A stretch of DNA of 64,000 nucleotides, from positions 1-64,000 of the forward strand of contig JAKOVB010000089.1 of the NCBI GenBank assembly GCA_029782295.1. Direction: 5' to 3'. The position numbers and the translations under genes are program-made. This stretch comes from Pseudomonadota bacterium. GTDB taxonomy: Bacteria > Pseudomonadota > Gammaproteobacteria > Burkholderiales > Methylophilaceae. The notes below the pieces were generated by a model. The model did no database searches, was not told the DNA's origin, and saw nothing but the letters and a program-made list of their open reading frames with translations. This document shows, piece by piece, positions 28,166-37,896 of this stretch; position 1 is the first letter of the stretch; every line of letters begins with the position of its first letter.

Positions 28166-30346
28166 TTATGCGTCCAACTGGAGGACGAGCCCGGCAAGAG
28201 GTGGCAATGTTACCACGACTGAATGCGGGTAACCCATCCACGGTTGATCTTCGGACTGCAAACCGGCTCCGTTGCCGAGATTGCCGCCACCGTAGCAGGA
28301 GGCATCGCTGTTCAGCAATTCGCGATACAGCCCGGCTTCAGGGACGCCGATGCGGTAGCCATTGCGCGGTACCGGGGTGAAATTGAGCAGCACCAGCACG
28401 CATGAACCGTCTCGAGCCCGGCGCTGGTAGCTGATGATGGACTGATCGGCGTCGTGGCAGTCGATCCAGGCGAACCCTTCATGACTGAAGTCAAGATCGT
28501 GAAGTGCCGGGATGCCTGTGTAGAGCTTGCCGAGATCGGCGGTCAGGCGCTTCACGCCTTTATGCCAGTCAATGTCCAGCAGGTGCCAGTCCAGGCTGGA
28601 GCCGACGTTCCACTCTCGACCCTGGCCAATCTCGTTACCCATGAAATTCAGCTTCTTGCCAGGGTAGGTCATCTGGTAGGTCAGCAACAGGCGCAGATTG
28701 GCGAACTTTTGCCAGGCGTCTCCCGGCATCTTGTCCAGCAGGGATCGCTTGCCATGCACCACTTCATCGTGGGAGAACGGCAGGACAAAGTTTTCGGTAT
28801 AGGCATACAACTGACCAAAGGTCAGGGAATTGTGATGATAGCGACGATGCACCGGGTCCTGCTTGAAGTAGGCAAGGGTGTCGTTCATCCAGCCCATGTT
28901 CCATTTCATCGAGAATCCGAGGCCGCCAAGATAGACCGGGCGGGAAATCATCGGCCAGGCGGTGGACTCCTCGGCGATGGTCAGGGCACCAGGAAACTCC
29001 TCGTGCACCATCATGTTCAGTTCTTTCATGAAATCGATGGCTTCGAGATTCTCACGGCCGCCATACTTGTTCGGCAACCACTCGCCATGCTTGCGGGAGT
29101 AGTCGAGATAGAGCATGGAGGCGACTGCGTCGACACGCAAGCCGTCGATATGGAATTCGCTGAGCAGATAATGGGCGTTGGCCAGCAGGAAGTTGCGCAC
29201 CTCGTTGCGGCCATAGTTGAAAATATAGGTGCCCCAGTCCTGGTGTTCTCCCAGTCGGGGATCTTCGTGTTCGTAAAGTGCGGTGCCGTCGAAGCGGGCC
29301 AGCGCCCAGCTGTCCTTCGGGAAGTGGGCAGGCACCCAGTCCAGGATGACGCCGATATGGGCCTGGTGGCAGGCGTCGACGAAGGCGCGGAAGTCGTCCG
29401 GGGTGCCGAAACGGCTGCTGACCCCGAAATATCCCGTGGTCTGGTAGCCCCAGGATTCATCCAGTGGATGTTCGCTGATCGGCATCAGTTCAATGTGGGT
29501 AAAGCCCAGTTCCTTGACGTAGGGAACCAGTTGGTCCGCCAGTTCGCGGAAGTTGAGGAAACGATTGTTCTCGCCACGGCGCCACGAGCCGGCATGCAAC
29601 TCGTAGACATTCATGGGGGCGTGCAGCCAGTCGGCTTCACCGCGCTGTTTCATCCATGCGCCATCCCCCCAGTTGTGTGCCGGGTCAGCGGTGACGCGGG
29701 ATGCGGTGCCCGGACGCACCTCGAAGCTGAAGCCGTAGGGGTCGGTTTTGACCATCGTATGGCCGGTGTGGCGGTTGCGGATCTCGAACTTGTACAAGCT
29801 GCCTGTGGGCAGGCCGGGGATGAAGAGTTCCCAGACGCCGCTGGAACCAAGGGCGCGCATGGGGTGGATGCGGCCGTCCCAGCGGTTGAAGTCGCCGATG
29901 ACGCTGACGCGTTCAGCATTCGGTGCCCAGACGGCGAATTTGACTCCGTCGACTTCCTGTGTGCGGGCGGGATGTGCGCCGAGCAGGTCATAGGCGCGGC
30001 GCAGTCGGCCTTCACCGAACAGGTGCAGGTCATGATCGGTCGCCAGCGGCGCGAAGGTATAAGTGTCGTGTTGCTCGAAGGTCTTGCCGTCCTGCTCGAT
30101 GCGCAGCAGGCATGGGCGGGCGGGTTCTTCCTTGCCGGTCCAGACATAGAGGCCGTCAGGGTGGGTGCGCTTCAGTTCCTCCCAGCCTTGTGAGGTCTGT
30201 AACCATACGCGGCCGGCGTAGGGAAGGAAGGTGCGCAGGATAGAAGCCCCGGCTTCGCGGTGCAGGCCAAGCCAAGCAAAAGGGTTGTGATGACGTGCCT
30301 CGAGCACCAGGAGAAGTTGTGGGTCGTTCTTTTGTTTCGAAGCCAT
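28166..30346 (-). CDS. glgB: 1,4-alpha-glucan branching enzyme
   Basis: A 726-residue GH13_9 enzyme. Order: an N-terminal carbohydrate-binding region (residues 1-110), CBM48 (about 120-215, [21 protein letters not shown]), then the catalytic barrel with nucleophile Asp in [14 protein letters not shown] and acid/base Glu in [12 protein letters not shown], the [10 protein letters not shown] motif, and a C-terminal all-beta domain. It forms alpha-1,6 branches in glycogen. It is divergent from glgC, so synthesis and branching may be controlled from the shared 130-nt intergenic region. Confidence 0.96.
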   Translation of the reverse strand: MASKQKNDPQLLLVLEARHHNPFAWLGLHREAGASILRTFLPYAGRVWLQTSQGWEELKRTHPDGLYVWTGKEEPARPCLLRIEQDGKTFEQHDTYTFAPLATDHDLHLFGEGRLRRAYDLLGAHPARTQEVDGVKFAVWAPNAERVSVIGDFNRWDGRIHPMRALGSSGVWELFIPGLPTGSLYKFEIRNRHTGHTMVKTDPYGFSFEVRPGTASRVTADPAHNWGDGAWMKQRGEADWLHAPMNVYELHAGSWRRGENNRFLNFRELADQLVPYVKELGFTHIELMPISEHPLDESWGYQTTGYFGVSSRFGTPDDFRAFVDACHQAHIGVILDWVPAHFPKDSWALARFDGTALYEHEDPRLGEHQDWGTYIFNYGRNEVRNFLLANAHYLLSEFHIDGLRVDAVASMLYLDYSRKHGEWLPNKYGGRENLEAIDFMKELNMMVHEEFPGALTIAEESTAWPMISRPVYLGGLGFSMKWNMGWMNDTLAYFKQDPVHRRYHHNSLTFGQLYAYTENFVLPFSHDEVVHGKRSLLDKMPGDAWQKFANLRLLLTYQMTYPGKKLNFMGNEIGQGREWNVGSSLDWHLLDIDWHKGVKRLTADLGKLYTGIPALHDLDFSHEGFAWIDCHDADQSIISYQRRARDGSCVLVLLNFTPVPRNGYRIGVPEAGLYRELLNSDASCYGGGNLGNGAGLQSEDQPWMGYPHSVVVTLPPLAGLVLQLDA

Positions 30347-30375
30347 AATTTTAGCCTTTTATAGATTTGCCCAAC

Positions 30376-30476
30376 GTGGCTATAATGGCCACAGGGCGGT
30401 ATTTGTTTGGCTTTGGAGCGCCCGCCTCTACAAATCAAGAAGCGAGAAGCCAAACTATAAATCAGGAGAGGCAAAA
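30376..30476 (+). promoter_or_regulatory. glgC promoter and structured leader
   Basis: TATAAT at 30381-30386 lies inside the inverted repeat GTGGC (30376-30380) / GCCAC (30388-30392). In the transcribed leader a 9-bp perfect inverted repeat GTTTGGCTT (30405-30413) / AAGCCAAAC (30447-30455) could form a stem-loop with a 33-nt loop ahead of the ribosome site. GGA motifs occur at the stem base and within the Shine-Dalgarno AGGAGAGG, the arrangement through which CsrA represses glgC in E. coli. A matching -35 is poor. Confidence 0.5.
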
Positions 30477-31757
30477 ATGCAGCAGGATTTATCATCTTCC
30501 CGTTTTGTCAGCGCGCTCACCAAGAACACGGTGGCGCTTATTCTCTCGGGTGGTCGGGGTTCGCGCCTCAAGGATCTTACCAATTGGCGGGCGAAGCCTG
30601 CGGTGCCTTTCGGCGGCAAGTTCCGCATCATCGATTTTCCTCTATCCAACTGCATGAATTCGGGTATCCGCCGCATCGGCGTGGTGACCCAGTACAAGGC
30701 GCACAGCCTGATCCAGCATATCCAGCGCGGCTGGGGTTTCCTGCGTGGCGAGTTCAACGAGTTCGTCGAACTTCTGCCGGCCCAGCAACGCGTGGAGGAA
30801 GAGTGGTACAAGGGGACTGCTGATGCGGTGTTCCAGAACCTCGACATCCTGCGCAACATGGGACCGGAATACATCCTGATCCTGGCCGGCGACCACATTT
30901 ACAAGATGGATTACGGCCAGATGCTGGCTGCGCACGTGCGCAACAAGGCGGACATGACCGTGGCATGCCTCAATGTGCCGATTGATGAAGCCAAGGCTTT
31001 CGGCGTCATGGGGGTGGACGAGCACGATCGCGTGATCCAGTTCAAGGAAAAGCCTGCCAACCCTGACTCCATTCCCGGTGACCCGTCCCAGTCTCTCGCC
31101 AGCATGGGGATTTATGTGTTCAATGCCGCATTCCTGTATGAACAGTTGATCCGCGATGCCGATGATCCGGATTCCGTCCATGATTTCGGCCAGAACATCA
31201 TCCCGCATCTGATCAGCAAGTACCGCGTATTTGCGCATCGTTTCTCCGAAAGTTGCGTCAACAGCGCGGACGGCAAGCATTACTGGCGTGACGTTGGAAC
31301 CATCGACGCCTATTGGGAAGCCAACATGGAGCTGACCAAGGTGACGCCGGAACTGAATCTGTATGACTCGACATGGCCGATCTGGACCTACCAGGCCCAG
31401 CTCCCTCCGGCGAAGTTTGTTTTCGACTCTGATGGTCGCCGTGGTGAGGCGGTGGATTCCCTGGTTTCCGGAGGCTGCATTATCAGCGGTTCGACGGTCC
31501 GCCGCTCGGTGCTGTTCTCCAACGTGCGCGTGCACAGTTTCGGCAATATTGAGGATTCGGTGATCCTGCCGGACGTCACGATCGGCCGTAATGTGGTGCT
31601 GAATCGTGTCGTGATCGACAAGGGTTCCATCATTCCGGAAGGCATGCAGATCGGTGTTAATCTGGAGGAAGACCGCAAGCGTTTCTATGTGTCCGAGAAG
31701 GGGATCACCCTGGTGACACCGGATATGCTGGGCCAGAATCTGCATCACGCAAGGTAA
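30477..31757 (+). CDS. glgC: Glucose-1-phosphate adenylyltransferase (ADP-glucose pyrophosphorylase)
   Basis: A 426-residue enzyme making ADP-glucose, the committed step of glycogen synthesis. N-terminal nucleotide-binding segment [20 protein letters not shown] (residues 22-41), [21 protein letters not shown], the glucose-1-P site [12 protein letters not shown], and a C-terminal left-handed beta-helix with hexapeptide repeats ([19 protein letters not shown]). Allosteric control by glycolytic intermediates is usual for the family. It is followed after 77 nt containing a strong hairpin by two GH57 genes. Confidence 0.96.
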   Translation: MQQDLSSSRFVSALTKNTVALILSGGRGSRLKDLTNWRAKPAVPFGGKFRIIDFPLSNCMNSGIRRIGVVTQYKAHSLIQHIQRGWGFLRGEFNEFVELLPAQQRVEEEWYKGTADAVFQNLDILRNMGPEYILILAGDHIYKMDYGQMLAAHVRNKADMTVACLNVPIDEAKAFGVMGVDEHDRVIQFKEKPANPDSIPGDPSQSLASMGIYVFNAAFLYEQLIRDADDPDSVHDFGQNIIPHLISKYRVFAHRFSESCVNSADGKHYWRDVGTIDAYWEANMELTKVTPELNLYDSTWPIWTYQAQLPPAKFVFDSDGRRGEAVDSLVSGGCIISGSTVRRSVLFSNVRVHSFGNIEDSVILPDVTIGRNVVLNRVVIDKGSIIPEGMQIGVNLEEDRKRFYVSEKGITLVTPDMLGQNLHHAR

Positions 31758-31776
31758 ATCCAACTTATAGTCTTCG

Positions 31777-31803
31777 GAGAGCGGCTCTACATGAGCCGCT
31801 CTC
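31777..31803 (+). other. Perfect 11-bp hairpin between glgC and the first GH57 gene
   Basis: GAGAGCGGCTC (31777-31787) pairs perfectly with GAGCCGCTCTC (31793-31803) around the 5-nt loop TACAT. No T-run follows, so it is not an ordinary intrinsic terminator. It lies 19 nt after the glgC stop and could protect the glgC mRNA end or reduce downstream expression. Confidence 0.7.
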
Positions 31804-31834
31804 GTAATTCACCCATCAAGCAAGTACCCAATCG

Positions 31835-33598
31835 ATGTCACACCCACGCAAGCTTTACGTCAATTTGTACTGGCACATGCACCAGCCTGATTATCGGGAT
31901 TACCTGACTGGCGAATATGTGCTGCCCTGGACCTACCTGCACGCCATCAAGGACTACACGGACATGGCGTACCACCTTGAGCAGAATCCCAAAGCCAAGG
32001 CGACCTTCAATTTCGTACCCGTGTTGCTGGATCAGCTTGACGATTACACGGACCAGTTTGCCACCGGCAAAATCAGGGACCCGTTGCTTGCGCTTTTCCT
32101 GACCCCCGATGACGAATGTCTGAGTCCAGAGAAACGTCGCCTCATTTATGAGAGTTGCTTCAAGAGCAACCATAGCAAGATGATCGACCCATTCCCACGG
32201 TATCGGCACCTGCACGATCTGTTCAAGACCGTGAGTGCGCAGTGCGAGGATGGTGTCGAATACCTCTCGGATCAGTACATGCTGGACCTGCTGGTCTGGT
32301 ATCACCTGGCATGGACCGGTGAAAGCGTGCGCCGCGAAGAAGAACTCATCGCTCGCCTGATGGCGAAGGGAGGCCAGTTCACCGCGACGGATCGTCGTGA
32401 ACTGTTCGACCTGATGGGGTCGCTGATCGCCAACATCATTCCGCGCTATCGCAAGTTGCAGGAACAGGGCCGCATCGAGCTTTCGAGCACCCCGCATTAC
32501 CATCCCATCCTGCCCCTGTTGCTGGATTTCAATGCGGCGCGCGACAGCATGCATGACGTTTCGCTACCTGAATCCCCACGTTATCCGGGTGGGGTACAGC
32601 GTGCCAAGGCACATATCGAAAGCGCGATAGAAAGTCATTTCAGGCGTTTCGGCGAACCGCCGCGTGGCATGTGGCCGGCGGAGGGCGGGGTGTCTCATCC
32701 AGCGCTGATGCTGCTGGCGGAGAGCGACATGACCTGGGCAGCGACCGGCGAGGGCGTGCTGGCAAACAGTCTGCAGCATGCCTACGGGCTGATGCTGCCA
32801 GAACGCCAGCATTATCTGTACAAGCCATATCGCGTGACCGATGGCAACCACCAGATCGTGACCTTTTTCCGTGACGACAGACTCTCGGACAAGATCGGCT
32901 TTGAATACTCCAAGTGGCACGGTCCTGATGCGGCCAATGACTTCGTTCGTGAACTCGAACATATCTGGCATGTCACCAATCCAGACGAAACGCCTGTCGT
33001 CAGTATCATCCTGGATGGTGAAAACGCATGGGAATATTACCCGTATAACGCCTTCTTCTTCCTGAGCGACCTGTACCAGGCGCTGGCTGGCCACCATCAC
33101 ATCGAGATGTCGACCTTCAGCGAAGTGGTGCAGCACTGCTCCAACGTGGCCGGCAACGAGGAATTGCTTGAGCTGGAAAGCTTCCACGGCGCGAATATCG
33201 CACTGGAAACCTTGCCTGCTGTTTCAGCCGGCAGTTGGGTGTATGGCACTTTCAGTACCTGGATCGGTTCACCGGACAAGAACCGTGGCTGGGACCTGTT
33301 GTGCGAAGCGAAAAAGAACTATGACCTCGTCATGTCCGGCAAACGTCTGAATGATGCCGAAAAGGAACTGGCAGAGCGTCAGTTGGGCGATTGTGAGGGG
33401 TCGGACTGGTTCTGGTGGTTCGGGGATTACAACTCCGCCATGAGCGTCCAGAGTTTCGATCACCTTTATCGCCGTAACTTGGCTAATCTTTACAAGTTAC
33501 TTAAGCTACCTGTACCAAAAAATCTGTCCAAGGCCATCAGTCTGGGCGGCGGTGATCCGGAAGGCGGCGGCACCATGCGTCGCGGAACGGAAGTCTAG
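31835..33598 (+). CDS. Glycoside hydrolase family 57 protein
   Basis: A 587-residue cytosolic GH57 enzyme (no signal peptide). N-terminal barrel begins LYVNLYWHMHQPDYRDYLTG, containing the HQP motif of GH57 conserved region 1. The probable nucleophile Glu is in RGMWPAEGGVSHPAL (about residue 284) and the acid/base Asp in SIILDGENAWEYYPYN (about 393). GH57 members are alpha-amylases, 4-alpha-glucanotransferases, amylopullulanases or branching enzymes; this one resembles bacterial homologues found beside glgC, whose exact activity is not settled. It sits between glgC and a second GH57 gene and so probably trims or remodels glycogen. Confidence 0.85.
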   Translation: MSHPRKLYVNLYWHMHQPDYRDYLTGEYVLPWTYLHAIKDYTDMAYHLEQNPKAKATFNFVPVLLDQLDDYTDQFATGKIRDPLLALFLTPDDECLSPEKRRLIYESCFKSNHSKMIDPFPRYRHLHDLFKTVSAQCEDGVEYLSDQYMLDLLVWYHLAWTGESVRREEELIARLMAKGGQFTATDRRELFDLMGSLIANIIPRYRKLQEQGRIELSSTPHYHPILPLLLDFNAARDSMHDVSLPESPRYPGGVQRAKAHIESAIESHFRRFGEPPRGMWPAEGGVSHPALMLLAESDMTWAATGEGVLANSLQHAYGLMLPERQHYLYKPYRVTDGNHQIVTFFRDDRLSDKIGFEYSKWHGPDAANDFVRELEHIWHVTNPDETPVVSIILDGENAWEYYPYNAFFFLSDLYQALAGHHHIEMSTFSEVVQHCSNVAGNEELLELESFHGANIALETLPAVSAGSWVYGTFSTWIGSPDKNRGWDLLCEAKKNYDLVMSGKRLNDAEKELAERQLGDCEGSDWFWWFGDYNSAMSVQSFDHLYRRNLANLYKLLKLPVPKNLSKAISLGGGDPEGGGTMRRGTEV

Positions 33599-33618
33599 AA
33601 ACCTGAGGGATTACAATC

Positions 33619-35631
33619 ATGACCAAATCTGTTGCTTTGCTTCTCGGCGTTCATGCCCACCAGCCGGTTGGCAATTTCACTCACGTTCTGGATGATGCCC
33701 ACATTCGATGCTACGGCCCGTTCCTTCAGGTCCTCCATCGCTATCCGGATTTCCGTTTCGCCATCCACATCAGCGGCTGGTTGCTGGAGTACATGCTCAA
33801 GCATTACCCGCAGGACATGCAATTGCTGAAGGAGATGGTCAAGCGCGGTCAGGCTGAACTGTTCGGTGCAGGATTTACGGAGCCGGTGCTGGCTGCGATC
33901 CCCTCTACCGACCGTGTCGGCCAGATCACCAAACTTTCCGACTACCTGCATAAGAAACTGGGCCAGAAGCCCCAGGGGGCATGGCTGACGGAGCGCGTGT
34001 GGGAGTCCACCGTGGTGCCGGCGCTGGGTGATGCAGGCATCGGTTACGTGACCGTCGACGATTACCACTTTCTCTGCACCGGCAAGCAGCCACAGGATCT
34101 GAACGGTTTCTATACGACTGAAGAAGATGGTCGCAGGCTGGACCTGTTCCCGATTTCAGAGCCCCTGCGGTACCGCCTGCCTTTCTCTCCTGCCCATGAG
34201 GTGGTGGGTTATCTGGAAAGCCTGGCTGACGACACCGGCCAGGCCGCCGCCGTGTATTTCGACGATATCGAGAAATTCGGCATCTGGCCGGAAACCTACG
34301 AGTGGGTGTATGAAAAGGGCTGGCTGAAGGACTTCATCGAGGGGGTCCTGAATTCTTCCATCATCCATCCGATGCGCTACAGCGATTACCACGCGCAATC
34401 GAAGACCAAAGGCGTCGTTTATCTGCCAACAGCATCCTACAGTGAGATGAATGAATGGACGCTGCCGGTTCCGGCCGCCCATCATTACGGGGACATGGTC
34501 GATCGCGAGAAGCGGGAAGGGCGCTGGGAGACCAGTAAGCCTTTCGTGCGCGGCGGCATCTGGAGAAATTTCTTCATGCGTTTTCCGGAGTCCAACTGGA
34601 TGCACAAGCGCATGCTGGCGCTGTCCGCCCGTTACCATGCATTGCCGGATCAACAGAAAACGCCGGCTATGTTGCACGAACTTTATGAAGCCCAGGCCAA
34701 TGACGCCTACTGGCACGGACTCTTTGGCGGGTTGTATCTGCCTCATCTGCGCCGCGCGATCTACAACGCGATTGTGCGTCTGGAAGCGATGCTGGATGCG
34801 GTACAGCCCCGCCCGGCGCGCAGCCAGGTGGATCTGGATATCGACGGACATGATGAACTGTTCCTGCAGAATGGGACGTTGCAGGCCGTCGTCAAACTGG
34901 ACGGCTCGGCAACCCTGTGTGAACTGGATACCTACAAGCTGGCACATAATTTCGGTGATTCGCTGGCACGCCAGACGGAGCATTATCACCGGCGCGTCCA
35001 TGCCCAGCATGACCATGGGTCGAGTGGCAACGGCATTGCCAATCCCCACGAGCGCATGGTGTCCAAGCACGAGATCTCTGCCGGCGATCTGGCTACGGAT
35101 CCGCATGCGCGCGCCATGTTCCGCGATAGCTGGGGTGAGCGTGAAGGCGCCATGTTTGCGAATGTGGTCTATGGCGCTGCTTCCGGCGGCAAAACCGCCT
35201 CTGTCAGCTTTGAGGGGCAGGCCTACCGTGGCAACGTGAGCAAGAAGATCATGGTCAAGGACAACCGCGTAGACGTTTCCTATACATTCGACAAATTGAA
35301 GAGCGGACTCTTTCGCGTCGAAATCAATCTCGCGATGCCGAGTTGCGATGGTCCGGCCGGCCGCTTCCGCATCGGTGACGACATTCCTGGTGGTTTCGGT
35401 CAGTCCCTCCACCTCGACGAAATGCGCGAACTGCTGCTGGAAGACGAAGTCTTGGGCGGTAGCGTCAGGCTGTCCTGCAATGTGCCAGGCATGCTCAATA
35501 CCTGGCCGCACTTCAGCGTCTCCCAATCTGAAGCGGGTTTCGAAAAAATCATGCAGGCGGTGACGCTGGAGTTGACCTGGCCGGTCAACGCAGTGACCCG
35601 TAGCCTCGATATTCAGCTGGAAATCAACTGA
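33619..35631 (+). CDS. GH57 4-alpha-glucanotransferase/alpha-amylase
   Basis: A 670-residue GH57 enzyme with the layout of Thermococcus 4-alpha-glucanotransferase: catalytic barrel (residues 1-280; HAHQPVGNF near 12-20), a helical DUF1925 region, and a C-terminal beta-sandwich DUF1926 (about 400-665). Nucleophile Glu125 lies in AWLTERVWES and the acid/base Asp in VYFDDIEKFG (215 or 216). It would move or cleave alpha-1,4-glucan chains in the cytoplasm. It follows the first GH57 gene after 20 nt, and its stop overlaps the ROK kinase start (TGATG), suggesting that released glucose is phosphorylated at once. Confidence 0.87.
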   Translation: MTKSVALLLGVHAHQPVGNFTHVLDDAHIRCYGPFLQVLHRYPDFRFAIHISGWLLEYMLKHYPQDMQLLKEMVKRGQAELFGAGFTEPVLAAIPSTDRVGQITKLSDYLHKKLGQKPQGAWLTERVWESTVVPALGDAGIGYVTVDDYHFLCTGKQPQDLNGFYTTEEDGRRLDLFPISEPLRYRLPFSPAHEVVGYLESLADDTGQAAAVYFDDIEKFGIWPETYEWVYEKGWLKDFIEGVLNSSIIHPMRYSDYHAQSKTKGVVYLPTASYSEMNEWTLPVPAAHHYGDMVDREKREGRWETSKPFVRGGIWRNFFMRFPESNWMHKRMLALSARYHALPDQQKTPAMLHELYEAQANDAYWHGLFGGLYLPHLRRAIYNAIVRLEAMLDAVQPRPARSQVDLDIDGHDELFLQNGTLQAVVKLDGSATLCELDTYKLAHNFGDSLARQTEHYHRRVHAQHDHGSSGNGIANPHERMVSKHEISAGDLATDPHARAMFRDSWGEREGAMFANVVYGAASGGKTASVSFEGQAYRGNVSKKIMVKDNRVDVSYTFDKLKSGLFRVEINLAMPSCDGPAGRFRIGDDIPGGFGQSLHLDEMRELLLEDEVLGGSVRLSCNVPGMLNTWPHFSVSQSEAGFEKIMQAVTLELTWPVNAVTRSLDIQLEIN

Positions 35632-36548
35632 TGCTCATCGGCGTCGATGTCGGCGGTACCAACTTGCGGGTGGGCGTGATTGACGGCCTGCAGGTGATCG
35701 CCGAGCATCGCGTCAACGCCGACTTTTCCGGGATGTGCCGCAACATGCCGGCAGACCGGACCTTGCCAGCTATCCTCGATGCACTTGAAACGGCATTGCG
35801 CGAGGCCATGCAGCAGTATCCCGACGTGAGCGCCATCGGACTGGGGTTTCCCGGTTTCATCGTCGATGGGCAGGTTGCCCAATCACCCAATCTCCCCGGT
35901 TTGCTGGATGTCGATCTCGCTACGCCACTGAGCGCGTCGCTGGGTGTGCCGGTCATTGTCGAGAACGATGCGTTGGCGGCAGCGTACGGGGAGTTCCGCC
36001 TGACAGGTCGAAAGGCGGCAGGGCTGGTGTACCTTGGCCTCGGCACGGGTGTTGGTGGTGGGCTGATCGTTGACGGCGCTGCGTTCCCTGGAGAACACGG
36101 GGTTGCCATGGAAGTGGGGCATCTGATCGTCGAGCCGGAGGGCAGGCCATGTGGTTGCGGGAACCGTGGCTGCATGGAACAGTATGCCTCGGCGAGCGGG
36201 GTCGCCATCAGTTATCGAGAAGCCACGGCAGAGGCGCTCACTGCCCACCAGATCGCCCAGAAGGCCGAAGCGGGGGATGCGCATGCAATCGCGGCCTATC
36301 ATCTCGCCGGGGAAAGGCTGGCTCAGGCGCTGGCGCATGTCCTCAAGGTGGCTGATGTGGCGCATGTGGTGGTCGGCGGTGGCATGAGCGCCGCCTGGTC
36401 GCTGATGTCGGTGGGGTTTCATCAGCGCCTCGACCATGACCTGATTCCTGCGTTGCGTGGCAAGATCCGTATCACCATTTCTCAGGCCGGCGACCAGGCC
36501 GGCATGATCGGCGCGGCCTTGCTCGCCGGTTCCTCCCGTACTTCCTGA
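35631..36548 (+). CDS. ROK family sugar kinase, probably glucokinase
   Basis: A 305-residue ROK kinase. ATP phosphate-binding motif IGVDVGGTNLRVGVIDG at residues 2-18, catalytic Asp in VIVENDALAAAYGE, and the ROK zinc signature GHLIVEPEGRPCGCGNRGC followed by MEQYASASG. No HTH domain precedes it, so it is an enzyme and not a NagC-type repressor. Coupled to a glucan-degrading GH57 gene, glucose is the most likely substrate; fructose or N-acetylhexosamines cannot be excluded by sequence. Pgi encoded nearby would take up its product. Confidence 0.87.
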   Translation: MLIGVDVGGTNLRVGVIDGLQVIAEHRVNADFSGMCRNMPADRTLPAILDALETALREAMQQYPDVSAIGLGFPGFIVDGQVAQSPNLPGLLDVDLATPLSASLGVPVIVENDALAAAYGEFRLTGRKAAGLVYLGLGTGVGGGLIVDGAAFPGEHGVAMEVGHLIVEPEGRPCGCGNRGCMEQYASASGVAISYREATAEALTAHQIAQKAEAGDAHAIAAYHLAGERLAQALAHVLKVADVAHVVVGGGMSAAWSLMSVGFHQRLDHDLIPALRGKIRITISQAGDQAGMIGAALLAGSSRTS

Positions 36549-36573
36549 CCCAATCAAATGAGCATCACAGGTA

Positions 36574-36606
36574 TGTAAGGTTTAAGTAAGCCTGCCTCCA
36601 TAAACT
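36574..36606 (+). promoter_or_regulatory. Tandem TAAG box and -10 before the first RND operon
   Basis: TGTAAG (36574-36579), 5 nt, AGTAAG (36585-36590): two half-sites repeating every 11 bp. A possible -10 TAAACT lies at 36601-36606, 10 nt after the box, where a response regulator would occupy the -35 position. The same geometry precedes the second RND operon. It resembles OmpR-family boxes, especially the PmrA type; the regulator is not encoded in the window. Confidence 0.5.
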
Positions 36607-36633
36607 CTGCGGCATTGTAATTGGAGGTCCCTG

Positions 36634-37896
36634 ATGCTTCGTGTGTTGCTGATGTTAATCGCGCTGGCTCTGGCCGGCGTTTCGTACGCGGAGCCTGCCA
36701 CGATGTCTTCTGCACTGACCCTGCAGGAGGCCCAGCGGCTCCTGACTGAAAAGAATCGTGAATTGCTGGCTGGCCGTCGCATTGTCGAAGGCTTGCAGGC
36801 CGACACCCTGTCGGCCGCCCAGCGTCCCAACCCGACCCTTTCCGTGAATGCCGCTTCCTTGCGCCTGGATGGTGCCAACGGCCGTCTGCTGCATGCGGAA
36901 CGCCTGGATGTGGTGGCTCGCGTAGATCAATTGATCGAGCGCGGTGGCAAGCGGGAGCTGCGCACGGCGGTGGCGGAGCAGGGCGTCGAAGCCGGTCGTC
37001 ATGATCTGGCGGATTTGCAGCGTCAGCAATTGTCTACCCTGTCGGCAGCCTATTTCGATCTCGTGCTGGCGCAGGAGAAGGAAAAGATCAACCGCGAAAG
37101 CGCCGATCTCTACGACCAGACGCTCAAGGCTGCTGAATTCAGGCTGTCGGCGGGAGATATCGCCGCCGCAGACGTGGCGAGGATCCGGGTGGATGCCCTG
37201 CGGTCGCTCAACGACCTGCGACAGGCTGTCACCGACCGCCAGAATGCACAGTCCGCGCTGGCCTATCTGATCGGCATGGAAGCATCTGCAAGCCAGATCA
37301 CGGCAGTCGACCCATTCCCGCAAACCCTGATGCGTGACGCAACCTGGGATGAATCCGTGCTGGCCCAGCGGCCGGACATGCGTGCGGCCGAGGCCCGTAT
37401 CCGTCAGGCAGAAAAGCAGCGCGATCTGGCCAATTCCCTGAAAACGCGCGACGTGACGGTGGGCGTCGAGTTCGAGCATGCGCCGGGCAGTGATGCCAAA
37501 AGTGCGATTGGCGGCGGTTTCAGCATCCCGTTGTTCACCAATTACCAGTATCAGGGGGAAGTCGCCCGTGCCGAGGTCAACCTGACCAGCGCCATGGAAG
37601 ACATGGAACGCGTGCGTGCGCAAGCCGTCGTCGAAATCAACCAGGCGCGCGCTGCGCTTCTTTCTGCCAGCGAACGTGCGCGCCGTTTCGATGAATCGGT
37701 GCTGGATGCCGCGCGCAAGTCTGCGGAAGCGGCTGATTTTGCCTACAAGCACGGAGCCATGGGCGTCATGGATCTGCTCGACGCGCATCGCACCCTGCGT
37801 GCGTTACAGCTCGAGGCTGCGACGACCCATGCCGATTACGCCAAGGCAGAAGCCGCCTGGCGTGCTGCCATTACCTCAGAAATCCGGATGCCATGA
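36634..37896 (+). CDS. TolC-family outer membrane efflux protein (CzcC-like)
   Basis: A 420-residue outer-membrane factor with a signal peptide (MLRVLLMLIALALAGVSYA) and two OEP repeats rich in long helices that form the periplasmic tunnel (about residues 45-220 and 230-415). There is no obvious lipobox Cys. It is the exit channel for the adaptor and RND pump encoded next; its stop overlaps the adaptor start (ATGA). The ribosome site is GGAGG, 6 nt from the ATG. Confidence 0.88.
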   Translation: MLRVLLMLIALALAGVSYAEPATMSSALTLQEAQRLLTEKNRELLAGRRIVEGLQADTLSAAQRPNPTLSVNAASLRLDGANGRLLHAERLDVVARVDQLIERGGKRELRTAVAEQGVEAGRHDLADLQRQQLSTLSAAYFDLVLAQEKEKINRESADLYDQTLKAAEFRLSAGDIAAADVARIRVDALRSLNDLRQAVTDRQNAQSALAYLIGMEASASQITAVDPFPQTLMRDATWDESVLAQRPDMRAAEARIRQAEKQRDLANSLKTRDVTVGVEFEHAPGSDAKSAIGGGFSIPLFTNYQYQGEVARAEVNLTSAMEDMERVRAQAVVEINQARAALLSASERARRFDESVLDAARKSAEAADFAYKHGAMGVMDLLDAHRTLRALQLEAATTHADYAKAEAAWRAAITSEIRMP

